A stretch of DNA of 64,000 nt. Origin: Chelydra serpentina (Eukaryota > Chordata > Testudines > Chelydridae). The stretch covers positions 496,001-560,000 of the forward strand of contig JBAIAC010000216.1 in the NCBI GenBank assembly GCA_037349315.1, given 5' to 3'. Below the pieces are notes generated by a model that ran no database searches, had not been told where the DNA came from, and saw only the letters and a program-made list of their open reading frames with translations. The first letter of the stretch is position 1. The number at the start of each line of letters is the position of its first letter. Position numbers and translations under genes: made by a program. Positions 9,995 to 22,189 of this stretch are shown in pieces.

Positions 9995-12078
9995 TCATTG
10001 TTGTTTCAAAATCATGCATTCCTTATTAATTAAAAACTCAAATAGGGGGATAACTGCCAAGGTAGCGCAGTTGGGGCAGTGGATGAGGGGAGGAGGGAAG
10101 GACAAGGCCACACTGCACTTCAAAACTTGTTGAATGCCAACCTTCTGTTGCTTATGCATTCCTCTGGGGTGGAGTGGTTGGGTGCCCGGAGCCTCCCCCA
10201 CCCCCCACGTTCTTGGGAGTCTGGGTGAGGAGGCTATGGAACTTGGGGAGGAGGGAGGGCGGTTACACAAGGGCTGCAGAGGCGGTCTGTGGTCCTGCTG
10301 CCTTTCCTGAACCTCCAGCAGACACCGGAGCATGTCCGTTTGATCCCACAGTAGCCCCAGCATTGCCTCCTGCCTCCTTTCATCTTGCTGCCGCCACCTC
10401 TCATCTTGATCGTCCCTCCTGTCCTCACGTTCATTTGCCGCTTTCTTGTACTGTGATATTGTTTCCCTCCACCCATTCTGCTGAGCTTTCAGTGTGGGAG
10501 GACTGCATGAGCTCAGAGACCATTTCATCATGCGTGCGTTTTTTTCGCTGCCTAATCTGCGCTAGTCTTTGGGACGGAGATGATATGGGGAGGGTTGAAA
10601 CATTTGCAGCTGCGGGAGGAAAAAAAGGGAGAGTAGTATTTAAAAAGATACATTTTACAGAACAATGGGTAGAGTCTTTCACGGTGAACAAAACTATTCA
10701 CATTACATAGCACATGTGCTTTTGGTACAAGGTCACATTTTGCATCTTATATTGAGTGCCTGTGGGTTTGGTGTGAGAGATCACACACGCAGGGCCGGGC
10801 AACAGAATTCAGCTTGCAGGCTGCCATGGTAAGCCATACTCTTTTGGCTTCTGCAACCTTCATAACAGCAGTGCTCTCCTTTCCCACACCAAGCAAAGCA
10901 CGTTGAAATGGCCATTTATTGCTGCGGTTTTAGGGTTAACATGCAGCAGAAACCCAACTAACACCCCCCGCCATCCAACTCTCTGGGATGATCGCTTCCC
11001 CCTCTTCCCCCACACCGCGTGGCTGGTATCAGGGAACATCCCTGATAGCCAAATGCGAACAGCTCGGCGCCAACGGAACCCCCCCCCACACACACAGCTT
11101 GGCTAACTGCGGGGAGGATTTCTTTTCAGCCACAGGCAAACAACCCAGAAGGAACGGCCACCTCTGAATGTCCCCTTCATAAAATTCCCCTATTTCAACC
11201 AGGTGACCATGAATTATATCATACGCTGCCAGACTTTGTTATGCAATGATACCAGACTACTTGCTACTGGCCTGGCATGGTAAAGTGTCCTACCATGGAG
11301 GACGGAATAAGGCTGCTCTCCCCAGAAACCTTCTGCAAAGGCTTTTAGAGTACCTACAGGAGAGCTTCATGGAGATGTCCCTGGAGGCTTTCCACTCCAT
11401 CCCCAAACACCTTAACAGAATTTTCCAGTAGCTGTACTGGCCACGAATGCATCCCAAGTCCTCAGGGCAACTTAATCATTAAAAAATGCTTGCTTTTAAA
11501 CCATGTATTATATTTACAAAGGTACACTCACCAGATGTGCCTTCTTTGGCTTCACCGTCTAGGATACCGCCTTGGGAGGATTGGGAGGGTATTGGAGTCA
11601 GGGTGAGAAAAACATCCTGGCTGTTGGGGAGAACGGTCTCTCCGCTTGCCTGTTGTGTGCTATGTTCAACCTCGTCCTTCTCATCCTCATCTTCCTCCTC
11701 CGCCAAATCCTCAGGCATGGCCAGCGAGAGTAACCCATTGCAGGAGTCCATGGACAGGGGTGGGGTAGTGGTGGCGGCACCCCCTAGAATTGCATACAGC
11801 TCAGCATAGAAGCGGCATGTCTGGGCCTCCGAGCGTCCATTTGACTCTTTGGTTTTCTGGTATGCTTGCCTGAGCTATTTAATTTTCACACGGCACTGTG
11901 TTGCGTCACTACTGTAGCCTCAGTTCATCATGGTCTTGGAGATGTTGGCATATATATTGGCATTTCGTCTTTTGAAATGTCGTTCTGATAGCATGGATTC
12001 GTTTCCCCATACAGCAATCAGATCCAGTACCTCCCGTTCAGTCCATGCTGGAGCTCTTTTTCGATTCTGGGACTGCAT
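9995..12078 (-). pseudogene. Harbinger Myb/SANT-like DNA-binding protein, decayed
   Basis: Exon 1 starts at 12078 (MQSQNRKRAPAWTERE) and carries a trihelix Myb/SANT-like domain that breaks near 11930; its acidic C-terminal part reads 11751-11600. A conserved GT donor (ATCTGGTGAGTG) follows near 11545. The second exon reads ANVSTLP...QRLAQIRQRKKRTHDE and a Gln/Arg-rich coiled segment down to about 10150. In Harbinger elements this partner protein binds transposon ends and aids nuclear import of the transposase. Several frameshifts make this copy non-functional. Confidence 0.7.
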
Positions 12079-12466
12079 GGTCAAGTGTGCTGATGAGCTC
12101 TGCATGGTCACATGTGCTGTTGAGCTCGCCACACTGGCCAAACAGGAAATGAAATTCAAAAGTTCCCTGGGCTTTTCCTGTATACCTGGCCAGTGCATCT
12201 GAGTTGAGAGTGATGTCCAGAGCAGTCACAATGGTGTACTCTGGGATAGCTCCCGGAGGCCAATACTGTCGAATTGCGTCCACACTACCCCAAATTCGAC
12301 ATGGCGACGTCGAATTCAGCGCTAATCCCCTCGTCGGGGAGTACAGAAATCGATTTTAAGAGGCCTTTAATTAGACAAAACGGCCTCGTTGTGTGGACGG
12401 GTGAAGGATTAAATCGATTTAATGCTGCTAAATTCGACATAAACTCATAGTGTAGACCAGGGCTAA

Positions 12467-12893
12467 AGTGAATTAAGTAAGTGGTAAGATGGTTTAAAGA
12501 TGTGCGTTATTTAGGGATTTGCACCAGTTTAACCGGAATGGTTTAAAATAGATTTATTGAAGCTGGTATAATTTTTCTCCAATCCCTTCCCTTGGGGAGA
12601 TCAATCCATAACCAAATGCAGCTCACTGCAGTGCAGTTTCCCTTCATTTTCAGCCAATTTTTTCTAAACACAATTTTACCCCAATTTTATTCCCCCTAGT
12701 TACATCGTCACTTATCAGCACTTCTTCCCCACCACACCCCACAGGATGTTTACACTCTTGTGATATTTGGAGACAGATACCTAGTAACTCTTATTGTCAG
12801 GGACAAGGTGGAGTGCACCTCTAAGGCCCAGCCCTTACCACTCCGGCAGGAGGCCAAGATACCTGAGCTGATATTTCCTGTCCTATGTGTGTT
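12467..12893. other. Unassigned spacer
   Basis: AT-rich sequence between the Harbinger end and a CR1 tail. I see no coding or repeat signal. Confidence 0.5.
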
Positions 12894-12977
12894 CATAGAA
12901 TCATAGAATCACAGGGTTGGGAGGGACCTCAGGAGGTCATCTAGTTCAACCCCCTGCTTTGGCAGGACCAACCTCAA

Positions 12978-15900
12978 CTAAATCATCCCAGCCAGGGCTT
13001 TGTCAAGCCTGACCTTAAAAACCTCTAAGGAAGGAGATTCCACCACCTCCCTGGGTAACCCATTCCAGTGCTTCACCACCCTACTAGTGAAAAAGTTTTT
13101 CCTAATATCCAACTTAAACCTCCCGCTCTGCAACTTGAGACTGTTATTCCTTGTTCTGTCATCTTCTACCACTGAGAACAGTCTAGATCCATCCTCTTTG
13201 GAATCCCCTTTCAGGTAGTCGAAAGCAGCTATCAAATCCCCCCTCATTCTTCTCTTCTGCAGGCTAAACAATCCCAGTTCCCTCAGCCTCTCCTCATAAG
13301 TCATGTGCTCCAGCCCCCTAATCATTTTTGTTGCCCTCCTCTGGACTCTTTCCAATTTTTCCACATCCTTCTTGTAGTGTGGGGCCCAAAACTGTACTCC
13401 AGATGAGGTCTCACCAGTGCCGAATAGAGGGGAATGATCACGTCCCTCGATCTGCTGGAAATGCCCCTACTTATACAACCCAAAATGCCATTAGCCTTCT
13501 TGGCAACAAGGGAACACTGTTGACTCATATTCAGCTTTTCATCCACTGTAACCCCTAGGTCCTTTTCTGCAGAACTGCTGCCCAGCCATTCAGTCCCTAG
13601 TCTGTAGCAGTGCATGGGATTCTTCTGTCCTAAGTGCAGGACTCTGCACTTGTCCTTGTTGAACCTCATCATATTTCTTTTGGCCCAATCCTCTAATTTG
13701 TCTAGGTCCCTCCCCTACCCTCCAGTGTATCAACCACTCCTCCCAGTTTAGTGTCATTTGCAAACTTGCTAAGGGTGCAGTCCACACCATCCTCCAGATT
13801 GTTAATGAAGATATTGAACAAAACCGGCCACAGCACCGACCCTTATAGATTCATAGATTCTAGGGCTGCATGGGACCTCGAGAGGTCATCGAGTCCAGCC
13901 CCCTGCCCTCATGGCAGGACCAATTACTGTCTAGACCATCCCTGATAGACATTTATTTAACCTACTCTTAAATATCTCCAGAGATGGAGATTCCACAACC
14001 TCCCTGGGCAGTTTATTCCAGTGTTTAACCACCCTGACAGTTAGGAACTTTTTCCTAATGTCCAACCTAAACCTCCCTTGCTGCAGTTTAAGCCCATTGC
14101 TTCTTGTTCTATCCTCAGGTGCTAAGATGAACAAGTTTTCTCCCTCCTCCTTATGACACCCTTTTAGATACCTGAAAACTGCTATCATGTCCCCTCTCAG
14201 TCTTCTCTTTTCCAAACTAAACAAACCCAATTCCTTCAGCCTTCCTTCATAGGTCATGTTCTCTAGACCCTTGGAGCACTCCACTTGATACCGGCTGCCA
14301 ACTAGACATGGAGCCATTGATCACTACCTGTTGAGCACGACCATCTTGCCAGTTTTCTATCCACCTTAGAATCCATTCATCCAGCCCATACTTCTTTAAC
14401 TTGCTGGCAAGAATACTGTGGGAAACTGTATCAAAAGCTTTGCTAAAGTCAAGAAATAGCACATCCACTGCTTTCCCCTCATCCACAGAGCCAGTTATCT
14501 CATCATAGAAGGCAATTAGGTTAGTCAGGCATGACTTGCCCTTGGTGAATCCATGCTGACTGTTCCTGATCACTTTTCTCTCCTTTAAGTGGTTCAGAAT
14601 TGAATCCTTGAGGACCTGTGCTATGATTTTTTCAGGGACTGAGGTGAGACTGACTGGCCTATAGTTCCCCGGATCTTCCTTCTTCCCTTTTTTAAAGATG
14701 GGCACTACATTAGTGTTTTTCCAGTCATCCGGGACCTCCCCCAATTGCCATGATTTTACAAAGACAATGGCCAATGGCTCTGCAATCACATCGGCCAACT
14801 CCTTTAGCACCCTTGGATGCAGTGCCTCCGGCCCCATGGACTTGTGCTTGTCCAGATTTTCTAAATAGTCCCGAACTACTTCTTTCTCCACAGAGGGCTG
14901 GTCACCTCCTCCCCATACCGTGCTGCGGAGTGCAGCTGTCTGGGAGCTGCCCTTGTCTGTGAAGACAGAGGCAAAAAAAGCATTGAGTACACTAGCTTTC
15001 TCCACATCCTCTGTCACTAGGTTCCCTCCCTCATTCAGCAAGGGGTCCACATTTTCCTTGACTTTCTTCTTGTTGCTAACACACCTGAAGAAACCCTTCT
15101 TGTTACTCCTAACATCTCCAGCTAGCTGCAACTCCAAGTGTGATTTGGCCTTCCTAATTTCACTCTTACATGCCTGAGCAATATTTTTATACTCCTCCCT
15201 GGTCATTTGTCCAATCTTCCACTTCTTGTAAGCTGCTTTCTTGTGTTTAAGACGAGCAAGGATTTCACTGTTAAGCCAAGCTGGTCGCCTGCCATATTTA
15301 CTTTTCTTTCTACACATCGGGATGGTTTGTTCCTGCAACCTCAATAAGGATTCTTTAAAATACAGCCAGCTTTCCTCGACTCCTTTACCCCTCATGTTAT
15401 TCTCCCAGGGGACCTTGCCCATCAGTTCCCTGAGGGAGTCAAAGTCTGCTTTTCTGGGTCTCTGTTCTACTGCTCTCCTTTCTTCCTTGTGTCACTATTG
15501 CATCCTCTACTATTTCTTCCCTGTTTGTGAGGAGCAGGTCAAGAAGAGCTTTTCCCCTAGTTGGTTCCTCCAGCACTTGCACCAGGAAATTGTCCCCTAC
15601 ACTTTCCAAAAACTTCCTGGATTGTCTGTGCACCGCTGTATTGCTGTCCCAGCAGATATCGGGGTGATTAAAGTCACCCATGAGAACCAGGGCCTGTGAT
15701 CTACTAACTTCTGTTAGTTGCTGGAAGAAAGCCTCGTCCACCTCATCCCCCTGGTCTGGTGGTCTGTAGCAGACTCCCACCACGACATTACCCTTGTTGC
15801 TCCCACTTCTAAATGTAATCCAGAGACTCTCAGGTTTTTCTGCAGTTTCATACTGGAGCTCTGAGCAGTCATAGTGTTCTCGTACATACAATGCAACTCC

Positions 15901-16031
15901 CCCACCTTTTCTGCCCTGCCTGTCCTTCCTGAACAGTTTGTATCCATCCATGACAGTACTCCAATCATGTGAGTTATCCCACCAAGTCTCTGTTATTCCA
16001 ATTACATTATAATTCCTTGACTGTGCCAGGA
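12978..16031 (-). pseudogene. CR1 ORF2 pseudogene
   Basis: Reading the minus strand, the endonuclease (16031-15470) has ITETWWDN and [11 protein letters not shown], followed by a frameshift near 15455. A 391-codon RT stretch (15422-14247) has [20 protein letters not shown] and [10 protein letters not shown], then the nested CR1. The palm resumes near 13844; the catalytic box reads FAND (13753-13764) instead of FADD. The C-terminal [10 protein letters not shown] block ends at 12978. The FADD change, the frameshifts and the insertion each suffice to inactivate it. Confidence 0.8.
13845..14265 (-). mobile_element. CR1 3' fragment nested in another CR1
   Basis: A 421-bp copy of a different CR1 subfamily (tail ATAGATTCATAGATTC) carrying the last 110 codons of ORF2. 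It is bounded by GACCCTT at 13838-13844 and 14266-14272, and the outer CR1 reads continuously across once one GACCCTT is removed. The duplication shows direction and order: the inner copy is younger. Confidence 0.85.
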
Positions 16032-16487
16032 CAGGTTGTTGCAAAGCACCTTTGTGGAGTTGCAGGGAAAGTATCCAGAGCCAAATGATCTTCAGCAAAA
16101 CCAGGATAAATAGGAAATGGGACCTACTGGAGGAAGTAGGAGGCTTCATATTTTCTGCCTTGTCCACTTCCATGTCTAGGAGACCTGATTAATGTCTGTA
16201 CTGGCCATTTCCCACCAACCTGCCCTTTATTGTTTTATAGAAGGTGCTGGCTTGGCCTCTGATCTCAGTGCCATACCTCTTAGCCCTTCGTCTTCTTTTT
16301 CTCCATGGCTCTAACAGCAGCTGAGGGAAATTTTAACTGCACCTGAGCAACCACTGCAGCAGCAGGTGGCATGTCAGTTTAACGTCTCATCTGACAGATC
16401 ACTAAGGTGGAAAGTACAGAGAGGGAAAAGCAAACACCAAATTCTTCTCCAGGTTCCAGATGAGTAAAAGAGCCATAGAGATTAAGG
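16032..16487. other. Unassigned spacer
   Basis: Short open stretches continue from the CR1 frame into this region but show no domain. No recognised repeat. Confidence 0.45.
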
Positions 16488-16820
16488 CCAGAGGAGACCC
16501 TAGATCATCTAGTCTGACCTCCAGTATATCACAGGCCGGCACTAATACATTAAACACAACAACAGATACGAGACCAAAGTAAATGAGACCCTCAGGAGAC
16601 TAGATTATTATGTGCAACAGGCAGAAAACAGGAGGGAGTGAAGTGCACCCATGCCTGAGGCCCCTGCAGTGGCAGGAGAATAATTGAGATATACCCAGCT
16701 AATCTTTGCAAGTGACCTGTACCCGCACACTGCAGAGGAAGGTGAAAAAGCCCCCAAATCACTGCCAATCTGACCTGGGGAAAAATTCTTTCCCAACTCC
16801 ATACTGGCGATCAGTTAGAC
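16460..16820 (-). mobile_element. LINE 3' UTR end, the displaced partner of LINE copy B
   Basis: In reverse complement it begins GTCTAACTGATCGCC, exactly the LINE 3' UTR sequence that should follow LINE copy B at 6109. It continues through the Phe/Pro-rich UTR blocks shared with 2500-2760 to a CTAGATGATC...CTCTATGG end. Its left end is approximate. Confidence 0.7.
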
Positions 16821-18189
16821 CAGGGGTCGGCAACCTTTCAGAAGTGTTGTGCCGAGTCTTCATTTATTCACTTTAATGTAAAGTTTAGCATGCCAGTAAT
16901 ACATTTTAACATTTTTTAGAAGGTCTCTCTCTAAGTCTATATATTATATAACTGAACTATTGTTGTATGTAAAGTAAACAAAGTTTTCAAAATGTTTAAG
17001 AAGCTTAATTTAAAATTAAATTAAAATGCTGATCTATTCCGCCAGCCCGCTGCTGGTATGGGGTTCCGTCCGCCAGCTCCTTCCACCCGGGGTCCTGGCT
17101 CAGCCGGCTGCCAGTCTGGGGTCCCGGCCCTGCCCACATTGAGTGGGTACCTACCTTCTCCCTGGTTCTAGCCCATTCTCTTTGTCTCTCTCTGCACTGA
17201 GCACAGGGCTGGGGGTGAAGGAGCAGGTTGGGGTGCAGGGTCTGGCCAGGAGCTAGAATGAGGGAGGGGATCAGGGTTGGGGCAGGAGGTTTGGGTGCGG
17301 AGTGCTTACCTGGGCAGCTCCCATTTGGTGCAGGTGGGAATGTGGGGTGTGTGTGTGCAGGAGCTCCCTTGTGGTGTTCAGGGTGTGGGTGGGGATATGG
17401 GGTGTGCAAGAGTCAGGACAGGGGCTGGGAGTGTGTGTGGGGGTGCAGGAGTCAGGGTTGGGGTTGTGCGGGTGTGGGGGGTGCAGGTGTCAGGGCAGGG
17501 GAGTGGGGTGGGTGAGGAGGGTTCAGAAGTCAGGGCAGAGGGCTGGGGATGTGTGTGTGGGAGTGCAGGAGTCAGGGCATGGGGTATGGGGGATGCCGGA
17601 GTCAGTGCTGGGGTCGTGGGGGGGTGCAGGGGTAAGGGCAGAGGGCTGGGGGTGTGTGTGGGGGGGTGCAGGGCTCAAGGTAGAGGGCTGGGGGTGTGGG
17701 CTCGGCTCATGGGGGTTGGAGGGGGTATGCCCTGATTCCACCCCCGCCTTCCCCAAGGCCCCATCCTTGCCTCTTCTCTGGAGCAGCGAGCGGCGGCGTG
17801 CTGCGGCTCTGCTTCTCCCTGTCCCCCTCCCTCGCAAGGGTCATCAGCTGATTGGCAGCAGGGAGGGAGAGGAGGAATGGTGGGAACCCAACATACTCAG
17901 GGAAGAGGCGGGGGAGTGGGGAGCTTGACTGCCTGTGGAGCCTTCCCTCCAGCAGAAGCAGGCAGGACCAAACTTCTGCCTCCTGTCCCCGCAGGAGAGA
18001 GCGGTGAGCAGGGGGCAGAGAAGAGCAGGCTGGGCAGTATTTTTAATGGCATGCTGCTGCCTGCTGGGATCCCGGCCGCTGGCCCCACTCAGCCTGCCGG
18101 CGGCCGGGATCCCAGCAGGCAGCAGCGTGCCACTAAAAATCGGCTCGCGTGCCGTCTTTGGCACGTGTGCCGCAGATTGCTGACCCCTG
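16821..18189 (-). mobile_element. Non-autonomous hAT element, copy 2 of the inverted pair
   Basis: It starts CAGGGGTCGGCAACCT and ends TGACCCCTG; the whole is inverted relative to 6110-7500, with the AT-rich end first and a GC-rich tandem interior. Flanks are AGTTAGAC (16813-16820) and GTGTAGGG (18190-18197). These are the reverse complements of the two flanks of copy 1, paired crosswise. Confidence 0.7.
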
Positions 18190-18266
18190 GTGTAGGGCAA
18201 CAATGAATCAGTCTCTCACTCTGTGAAATACTCTCTTTGCAGCACATCCCCACTTTCTGCCTAGAA

Positions 18267-18403
18267 CATAGGTGCTGGAACAAGGGGAGCTGGAGGTGCT
18301 GCCATACCCTCTGGCTTGAAGTGGTTTCCATCATATACAGTGTTTACAGTTTGTTTCAATGGCTCCCAGCACCCCCACTATACAAATTGTTCCAGCACCC
18401 CTG
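18267..18403. mobile_element. Small hAT-type MITE, 137 bp
   Basis: Termini CATAGGTGCTGGAACAA and, reversed, CAGGGGTGCTGGAACAA, flanked by 8-bp duplications GCCTAGAA (18259-18266) and GCCTAGAG (18404-18411). No coding capacity. Confidence 0.75.
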
Positions 18404-19019
18404 GCCTAGAGTCATTACATTTAAAGGTGTGCACAGAAAACAGTCATAACCACATAGACTGGATTTTGCACCAGCACCTGACTAGTATCTCATCTAGCTA
18501 GGCACCTAGCAATAGGGCACAGTGTTAACATTTTGGTTCCAATATATGAGAGCATCTAACCTGTGGCCTGAGAGACCTGCCATGCCATAAGCCAACTCTC
18601 AGCCCATCCAGTGGAACTGACTTGGAATGGGCTCTGGTTTTGGCTGCTATTAGCATTCAGTCCCCTCTGAGTCCTGCCCTGAGCAGAAGGGGGGCACTAG
18701 AACAGTTTGGGTCTTGGGGTCTTTGCACCTGCAGAGAAAGGAAATGTGGTTTCTTTAATGATATGATATATGCTCTCCCATGAGCACAGCACAGAAGGGA
18801 AGGTGTGTTCAGCCCTTTGTGCTTTCTTGCATATGTTACATTTCCTGCTTTGTTTTTTTCCTTTAACCCTCAGGACTCCGAGGCTACAAAGGCTCAACCC
18901 CTTTTCCTCTCCCTCTCCCAGTCATGCCCAATGGACACCCCACCTTCCACTTTCCCCAACACCCTCACACCCTCTTAACTCTCTTAGCCCAGTTCCAGTC
19001 TCATCTCATTTATATAGGC

Positions 19020-19130
19020 CCCCATTACCATAGTGTCAGGCACCTCTCAGGTACTGTGGATTTATTCTCACAACACCCCTGGGAGCTAGGTCAGTATTAA
19101 CGGATGAGGAAACTGAAGCACAGAGAAGTG
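19020..19130 (+). repeat. MIR/CORE-SINE-like fragment
   Basis: Contains the ancient SINE core pattern: TTATTCTCACAACACCCC, then GGATGAGGAAACTGAAGC and CACAGAGAAGTGA. The expected continuation (TTTGCCCAGTATCACAG, GTGGCAGAGCCAGAAAGG) appears only at 19570-19690, so an insertion of about 440 bp seems to split the repeat. Confidence 0.55.
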
Positions 19131-19723
19131 ATCAGCACTCAGACACTCCTATTGAGAAGCTCCACACTCATGGGTATCATAAGCTGGGGAAGGCTGTGCC
19201 TTCTCAAACAGCCAGGCATGACCCCGCCCATGCTCCGCCCCCCAGGTCCCCTCCTGCTTCCCACTGTGGCCCATTCTTCCTAGTTCACCCATGCAATGGC
19301 TTGGGCTGGGGCTGTGGGTGCAGCCCACCTGCCCGGTGCTCCAGGCCTGGCAAGGATGGGACCATGCCACCCACCCTCCTGGCACTCCGGGGCTGGGGGG
19401 GCTAGCCTGAGGTGGAGGCCAGCAGCAATGGTGGGGGGCTCAGGGCTGTGGTGGAGGGTGGAAGCCTAGGGCCTTGGCCAGAAGGGGCAGGGTTGGGGGT
19501 TAGCCTCCCCCAGCTGGTGGTCCATGCACCTCCAATGCTCACATCCCCTAATAGAGGCTGCTTGGTGCTGAGTACTTTTGAGAATTTGGTCCCATGTGAT
19601 TTGCCCAGTATCACAGATGGAGTTTGTGGCAGAGCCAGAAAGGGACCCCAGACTTCCTGAGTCCTAGTCCAGAGCTTTCATCAAAAGAGCAATCCTCTTG
19701 GAGGCAGCTCCTTGTTTTTCTTC

Positions 19724-19812
19724 TGGGGTTGGGGGTAATAGGAGCCTATATAAGAAAAAGACCCCAAAATCAGGACTGTCCCTATAAAATGGGGACATCT
19801 GGTCACCCTACC
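19724..19812 (+). repeat. Truncated MITE, same family as 20753-20877
   Basis: Shares the TATATAAGAAAAAGACCC core and the TCTGGTCACCCTA end with the complete copy 1 kb downstream; the left end is missing. Confidence 0.7.
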
Positions 19813-20752
19813 TTATGTTGACCTAGCTGTGTAGTTTAGATCAGCACTGACCTTTGCAGGGGCCAATCAGAGACAGCTGAGTCCATGAAGCAGATAGAAG
19901 GCAGTGTAGTGCACACATGGAAGGGGCATAAACCTGGAGTCCAGCCTGGAGGTGCAGCACAGAAAGTGCAGCTATGGGGAAGGAGATGTCACCTTTGTGT
20001 CCTCCATATTATGGGCTGTTCCAAGTCCATTCTGAGCTGCAGCACAGCACAGAATCCCTGAAGCACTATGTGCTACTATATCCACCTGTCCCAGAAATCC
20101 TACACACGGGCTTGTGATGGTGGCTGCTTAGGGCCACCATCTGCACTGGAGGAATTCTCCCTTGGCTGCTGTGACACATTAACAGCCCCTGTGTGCCACT
20201 GGAAGGGTGTTAGAATCTGTCCCTGGCTTTCCTGCATCCTGCTACTCTCTGAGGCCTGGGAAGGAGTGAACCTATTTCAGCCTTTCACTGCAGGGATTTC
20301 TGCTCATCCTAGTCAGGATTTGTCGACAACTAAGTTCCCTGTAAGATGTGTGGCTGTGCAGCAGACTATTTACCAGAACCTGCCCGGGGAATTGCCACAG
20401 CTGGGGAAGGGGTGCCCCTCCCCCAGCCCCCAACCTGCCACAGCCGGGGCGCCCAGACCCAGCCATTCCCAGACCTAACCCCTTATGACCTAACCCCTAG
20501 TTTCAGCCACGGCTGGGGTGGCCCGGGTCAGCCTCAGGCGTGGCTGGAGCAGCCTGGCCCCAGGGGTGGCAGGGGAGGCACTCCCAGATGTGCTCGGGGA
20601 GGGGCATCTATCCTGCAGCCCCAGCCCCAGAGCTACTGCCTCTCCCTCCCAGTTCAAGTGCTGCTGTGGGGAGAGAGCTGGGGGGAGTCCTCGCTCCCTG
20701 CTGTAGCCCCGGAGCACCCTTCTGCTCCTCAAACCCCTCACCACCTGCACGT

Positions 20753-20877
20753 AGGGTGACCAGACAGCAAATGTGAAAAATCGGGACAGGGGGTGGGGGG
20801 TAATAGGAACCTATATAAGAAAAAGACCCAAAAATCGGGACTGTCCCTATAAAATCGAGACATCTGGTCACCCTACC
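20753..20877 (+). mobile_element. Short MITE with TAGGGTGACCAGA inverted ends
   Basis: Terminal inverted repeats AGGGTGACCAGAC and TCTGGTCACCCT enclose about 100 bp without coding capacity, with TA on both sides. The family is not identified; TA flanks would fit a Tc1/mariner-like source. Confidence 0.7.
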
Positions 20878-22189
20878 TGCACCCAACCCGCTACCGCAGC
20901 CCTGAGCCCCTCATCCCTGGCTCCACCCCAGAGCCTGCACCCCCAGCCAGAGCCCTCACCCCCTGCACCCAACCCCCTGTCTCATCCCTAAGCCCCCTCC
21001 CACACTCTAAACCCCTCAGCCCCATCCCCACCACATGTTTTGTTATGTGCACCAATATGAAGGTGATGTGTCAATTGGTGCACATAACAAAATTCATTCT
21101 GCACATGGGTATGAAAAATTAGAGGGAACACTGGTTGACTGCATGAAATACCGTAAGAAGGAATGTTCTGAGAGTGTTTTTAAGTGACAGTGGCTCTCCC
21201 CCTCCACACTCACCATGTGACTGCCATCTCTTTGGACCCATTGCTAATGAAAACATGAGCCTGGCTACAAAGGGCACAAATCATAGAGAACTAGTTATGA
21301 AACATGCGGGTGGAAGTTTCCATTCCAGTGGAGTTTGAGGAGATAAGCTTCCAGTTTGTGGAGATAAGCTTATCCCCTTGCAGGGGCTTCAACTGAAACC
21401 ACTCAGCTGCCCCATAAACTGTCTTCTCATCTTACTTTCTTTCAGGCAGCAAATCCATGCTGTCCACTTACTCTTGAACCCCTGCTCCCTTCATTGGAGA
21501 TGTCCTCTAGCCTTTGATGAGCACAGTTTGGTGTAACAGCTCAGGAGTAGTGGGTTGTTGTAATATGGGTGGAATAATAAAAAAGCTTATTGGAAAAGTG
21601 GCTGTGAAATCTCTCATACATTTCCTGTGAGTTTGAAGTCAGGTCTCCCTGTGTGACATTTCATTCCTTCTCTCCTGCAGCTGTTCCTCATTTCCCAGCC
21701 ATAGATTTTTCCTATTTTGCTGGAACATTTGAGTGTACCCTTGGGGTTTGGAGAGGGGAAGAGTGTGTGGTGGGGAGTAAACAGCTGTACATGATTGTCC
21801 CCAGTACAATCCCACCCTCTCCCATCCCCTTTGCTGTTTGGTGCAGCTATATATAGCTTCAGACAGACCAAAACAATGGAGCAGGTCTGGGGTTAATAAT
21901 CAGAAAATGGAGATCAGCTGTGGCTGCCTCTGAGTTGGGCTGTGATTTGATGGGACTGAGGCCAGATGGGTTCCTCCTCGCAGCACAGCAGCCCACAGAG
22001 GACAGGACTTTGCAGGAGAAAAATAATTTGAAATACGAACATAGAAACAATTGAAACAGGTCCCTATCGTCACTGTCAGACAGGCTTTCAGTTTGGGCAA
22101 TGGGATGATACAGGGTGATGCCGTGGACAGGGGAGGTTGTAGCGATGACTAGAATCTTGAGTCCTGTTCTAGCATTCACTGGACACATG
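20878..22189. other. Mostly unassigned sequence
   Basis: After a Pro-rich GC stretch (to about 21030) and a hairpin repeat (21039-21145) no coding domain or repeat end is recognised up to the LTR fragment at 22190. Confidence 0.4.
21039..21145. repeat. Hairpin repeat followed by a possible hAT end
   Basis: TTTTGTTATGTGCACCAAT pairs with ATTGGTGCACATAACAAAA around a 17-bp loop. The following AAAAATTAGAGGGAACACTG has the CTG end expected of a hAT element, whose other end I could not place. Confidence 0.45.

Larger units (their letters stand above)
8290..12463. mobile_element. PIF/Harbinger DNA transposon, copy 1, decayed and rearranged
   Basis: The ends are inverted repeats containing GTCTACACTA; the right end is followed by TAA (12464-12466), fitting the 3-bp TWA duplication of Harbinger elements. 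It has the usual two genes, a DDE transposase on the plus strand and a Myb/SANT-like protein on the minus strand, convergent. The same layout, inverted, is seen at 38710-43448. The transposase core is missing and the copy has been invaded by a LINE tail and a Penelope-like palindrome. Confidence 0.8.
12894..16031 (-). mobile_element. CR1 LINE, 5'-truncated, with a second CR1 nested inside
   Basis: It starts (3' end) with the ATCATAGAAT tail at 12894 and runs through ORF2 to the beginning of the endonuclease, where homology to the 31.26 kb copy stops at about 16031. Another CR1 interrupts it at 13845-14265 with a 7-bp duplication, GACCCTT. Downstream of that insert the outer sequence resumes in the codons for the SGVPQGS box. 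Confidence 0.85.
18404..20751. other. Mostly unassigned sequence with MIR-like and MITE remnants
   Basis: Apart from the MIR-like pieces (19020-19130, 19570-19690) and a MITE fragment (19724-19812), I recognise nothing. GC-rich stretches near 19200-19500 and 20380-20740 give short open frames in several phases without domain content or splice-site support. Confidence 0.4.

Noticed and set aside
18770..20760. Host gene exons suggested by several short frames
   Set aside because: No conserved domain, no consistent splice sites joining frames, and part of the region is MIR-like or MITE sequence.
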